From Pseudomonas sp. (GTDB taxonomy: Bacteria > Pseudomonadota > Gammaproteobacteria > Pseudomonadales > Pseudomonadaceae): a stretch of 7,566 nt of DNA. Below the pieces are notes generated by a model that was given only the letters and a program-made list of their open reading frames with translations, had not been told where the DNA came from and searched no databases. This document shows, piece after piece, positions 5,806 to 7,566 of the stretch. Location of the stretch: contig DQGF01000086.1 in assembly GCA_003525045.1 (NCBI GenBank), forward strand, positions 1-7,566. The letters run 5' to 3'. Made by a program: the position numbers and the translations under genes. Numbering within the stretch: the stretch's first letter is position 1; every line of letters begins with the position of its first letter.

Positions 5806-7452
5806 ATGACACTCAGTCCTTTTGCGGGCAAACCGGCACCAGCAGAACTGTTGGTCGACATCCCGCGACTGGTAACGGCCTATTATACCGGCCAGCCTGA
5901 TGCCGCCATCTCCACCCAGCGCGTAGCCTTCGGCACGTCCGGGCACCGAGGCAGCTCGTTCGACTTGAGTTTCAACGAATGGCACGTGCTGGCGATCAGC
6001 CAGGCAATCTGCCTGTACCGCGAAGCCCAGGGCATTGACGGTCCACTGTTCGTCGGCATCGACACCCACGCACTGTCCACTCCGGCCGGCGCCAGCGCCC
6101 TCGAAGTACTGGCTGCCAACGGCGTGACGGTGATGATCGCCGAAGGTGACGAGTACACCCCGACGCCAGCCATTTCCCACGCCATTCTCTGCTACAACCG
6201 CGGGCGCACCTCGGGCCTGGCGGACGGCATCGTGATCACGCCGTCCCACAACCCGCCGCAAAGCGGTGGCTACAAATACAACCCTACCAACGGTGGTCCG
6301 GCCGATACCCACATCACCAAGTGGATCGAAGCCAAGGCCAACGAGCTGCTCGGCAACCAGCTTGCCGGCGTCAAGCGCATCAGCTACGAGCAGGCGCTGA
6401 AGGCTGGCACCACCCATCGTCACGATTACCTCAACACCTATGTGGCCGACCTGATCAACGTGATCGACTTCGATGCCATTCGCGATGCCAAGTTGCATCT
6501 GGGGGTCGATCCGCTGGGTGGAGCAGGGGTGCGCTACTGGTCGGCGATTGCCGAGCATTACAAGCTGGATCTGGAAGTGGTGAACAAACAGGTCGATCCG
6601 ACCTTCCGCTTCATGACGGTCGACTGGGATGGCCAGATCCGCATGGACCCGTCGTCTCCTTATGCGATGCAAGGGCTGATCGGCCTGAAAGAGCGTTTCG
6701 ACGTGGCGTTTGCCTGCGACCCTGATCACGACCGCCATGGCATCGTGACCCCGTCTGGTGGCCTGCTGGCACCGAACAACTACCTGGCGGTCACCATCGA
6801 TTACCTGTTCCAGAATCGCCCGCAGTGGCGCGCCGATGCCGCCGTGGGCAAAACCGTGGTCAGCAGCGGCTTGATCGATCGCGTCGCCAAGCGTCTGGGC
6901 CGTCGCCTGTATGAAGTGCCGGTCGGCTTCAAGTGGTTTGCTGACGGTCTGTTCGACGGTTCACTGGGCTTTGGCGGCGAAGAAAGCGCCGGCGCTTCGT
7001 TCCTGCGCAAGGACGGCAGCGTCTGGTGTACCGACAAAGACGGTTTGATCCCGGCCCTGCTGGCGGCGGAAATGACCGCTCGCACCGGTCGTGACCCAAG
7101 CCAGGCCTATCGCGCCCTGACCGATGAGCTGGGCGAACCGTTCTCGGTGCGGGTCGACGCCAAGGCCAATCCGGAACAGAAAGCCTTGCTGAGCAAGTTG
7201 TCGCCGGATCAGGTCACCTCGACCCAGCTGGCGGGCGAAGCCATTCAGAGCATTCTTAGCCATGCGCCAGGTAACGACCAGGCCATCGGTGGCTTGAAAG
7301 TCATGACCGAGAATGGCTGGTTCGCGGCGCGTCCATCGGGTACGGAAGACATCTACAAGATCTACGCTGAAAGTTTTGTCAGTGACGAGCACCTCAAGCA
7401 GTTGGTAGCAGAGGCTCAAACGCTGGTGGATGGCGCTATTTCTGCGAAGTGA
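5806..7452 (+). CDS. pgm: Phosphoglucomutase, alpha-D-glucose-specific
   Basis: A 548-residue cytoplasmic enzyme that interconverts glucose-1-phosphate and glucose-6-phosphate through a phosphoserine and a glucose-1,6-bisphosphate intermediate. It links central sugar metabolism to UDP-glucose, glycogen/trehalose and cell-surface sugars. All four family signatures are present: the phosphoserine loop TPSHNP (145-150, catalytic Ser147), the metal loop DPDHDR (305-310), the sugar-binding loop GEESAG (391-396), and the phosphate-binding loop RPSGTED (509-515). FGTSGHRGS (42-50) is the N-terminal active-site loop. The length and motif layout match the E. coli Pgm type of about 546 residues, not the shorter AlgC-type phosphomannomutase/phosphoglucomutase. 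The ATG is supported by AGAGG (5794-5798), seven bases upstream. The gene appears complete and intact, and is probably transcribed from the 131-base gap before it. A REP pair follows and may shape its 3' end. Confidence 0.97.
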   Translation: MTLSPFAGKPAPAELLVDIPRLVTAYYTGQPDAAISTQRVAFGTSGHRGSSFDLSFNEWHVLAISQAICLYREAQGIDGPLFVGIDTHALSTPAGASALEVLAANGVTVMIAEGDEYTPTPAISHAILCYNRGRTSGLADGIVITPSHNPPQSGGYKYNPTNGGPADTHITKWIEAKANELLGNQLAGVKRISYEQALKAGTTHRHDYLNTYVADLINVIDFDAIRDAKLHLGVDPLGGAGVRYWSAIAEHYKLDLEVVNKQVDPTFRFMTVDWDGQIRMDPSSPYAMQGLIGLKERFDVAFACDPDHDRHGIVTPSGGLLAPNNYLAVTIDYLFQNRPQWRADAAVGKTVVSSGLIDRVAKRLGRRLYEVPVGFKWFADGLFDGSLGFGGEESAGASFLRKDGSVWCTDKDGLIPALLAAEMTARTGRDPSQAYRALTDELGEPFSVRVDAKANPEQKALLSKLSPDQVTSTQLAGEAIQSILSHAPGNDQAIGGLKVMTENGWFAARPSGTEDIYKIYAESFVSDEHLKQLVAEAQTLVDGAISAK

Positions 7453-7461
7453 TTGAGGGCC

Positions 7462-7505
7462 TGTGGCGAGGGAGCTTGCTCCCGCTCGGCTGCGAAGCAG
7501 TCGCA
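7462..7505 (+). repeat. REP element downstream of pgm
   Basis: GGGAGC (7470-7475), TT, GCTCCC (7478-7483) is the standard P. fluorescens-group REP core, preceded by TGTGGCGA. A second hairpin follows at once: CGGCTGC (7487-7493), GAA, GCAGTCG (7497-7503), including one G-T pair. The core begins 18 bases after the pgm stop codon, so it could act in 3'-end stability or termination of the pgm transcript. Confidence 0.75.
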
Positions 7506-7541
7506 AACCACCGGTGTTTCTGTTTCACCTCGCTGACCGAT

Positions 7542-7566
7542 TTGGGGCCGCTTCGCGCCCCAGCGG
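7542..7566 (-). repeat. Second REP-like element in inverted orientation, cut by the right window edge
   Basis: GGGGC (7544-7548) pairs with GCCCC (7557-7561) around CGCTTCGC, and the sequence continues AGCGG to the window end. The order of parts looks like a REP read from the other strand, so with 7462-7505 it probably forms an inverted REP pair (a REPIN-like doublet). The end is missing, so orientation and type are partly inferred. Confidence 0.5.

Noticed and set aside
5788..6738. Long minus-strand ORF (316 aa) opposite pgm
   Set aside because: The plus strand encodes an intact phosphoglucomutase with all its motifs, so the reverse frame is a codon-bias shadow.
1..7566. CRISPR array, tRNA, rRNA, insertion sequence or prophage gene
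   Set aside because: No regularly spaced repeat array, no tRNA or rRNA sequence, and no transposase, integrase or phage protein was seen on either strand.

Overview
The window looks like chromosome of a Pseudomonas, most likely of the P. fluorescens group. The genes are GC-rich, the LysR regulator and phosphoglucomutase are of ordinary Pseudomonas type, and both ends carry REP hairpins of the kind scattered between P. fluorescens genes (GCGGGC-TT-GCCCGC on the left, GGGAGC-TT-GCTCCC on the right). The genus call is an inference from these traits; no rRNA or other marker gene is present.

Layout. Bases 1-35 are a REP element. A LysR-type regulator (52-969, minus) is divergent from a zinc-less medium-chain dehydrogenase/reductase (1235-2257, plus). 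The 265 bases between their starts hold two dyads that could be regulator sites, so the pair looks like a regulator and its target. A strong intrinsic terminator (2267-2297) closes the dehydrogenase gene. A stretch of about 530 bases with more A+T follows. It holds three hairpins in series ending in a T-run (possible small RNA or second terminator) and one weak 82-residue ORF with a good ribosome binding site.

Next comes a two-gene unit: a 483-residue protein I do not recognise (2826-4277), and an overlapping MocR-type regulator (4259-5674) with a GntR winged helix fused to an aminotransferase-like domain. The regulator keeps the PLP-lysine position, but several other cofactor-contact residues appear changed. 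Then comes pgm, alpha-D-glucose phosphoglucomutase (5806-7452), with all its catalytic signatures intact. The 131-base gap before pgm holds a tandem direct repeat with a 21-bp period, a good candidate for a regulator site. The window ends in an inverted pair of REP-like hairpins.

How the genes work together. The confident parts are central metabolism (glucose-1-phosphate/glucose-6-phosphate interconversion by Pgm) and a classic divergent LysR/oxidoreductase pair. The least understood part is the 483-aa protein plus MocR regulator. Their overlap suggests translational coupling and a shared job, and the direct repeat just downstream raises the untested idea that this regulator acts on pgm.
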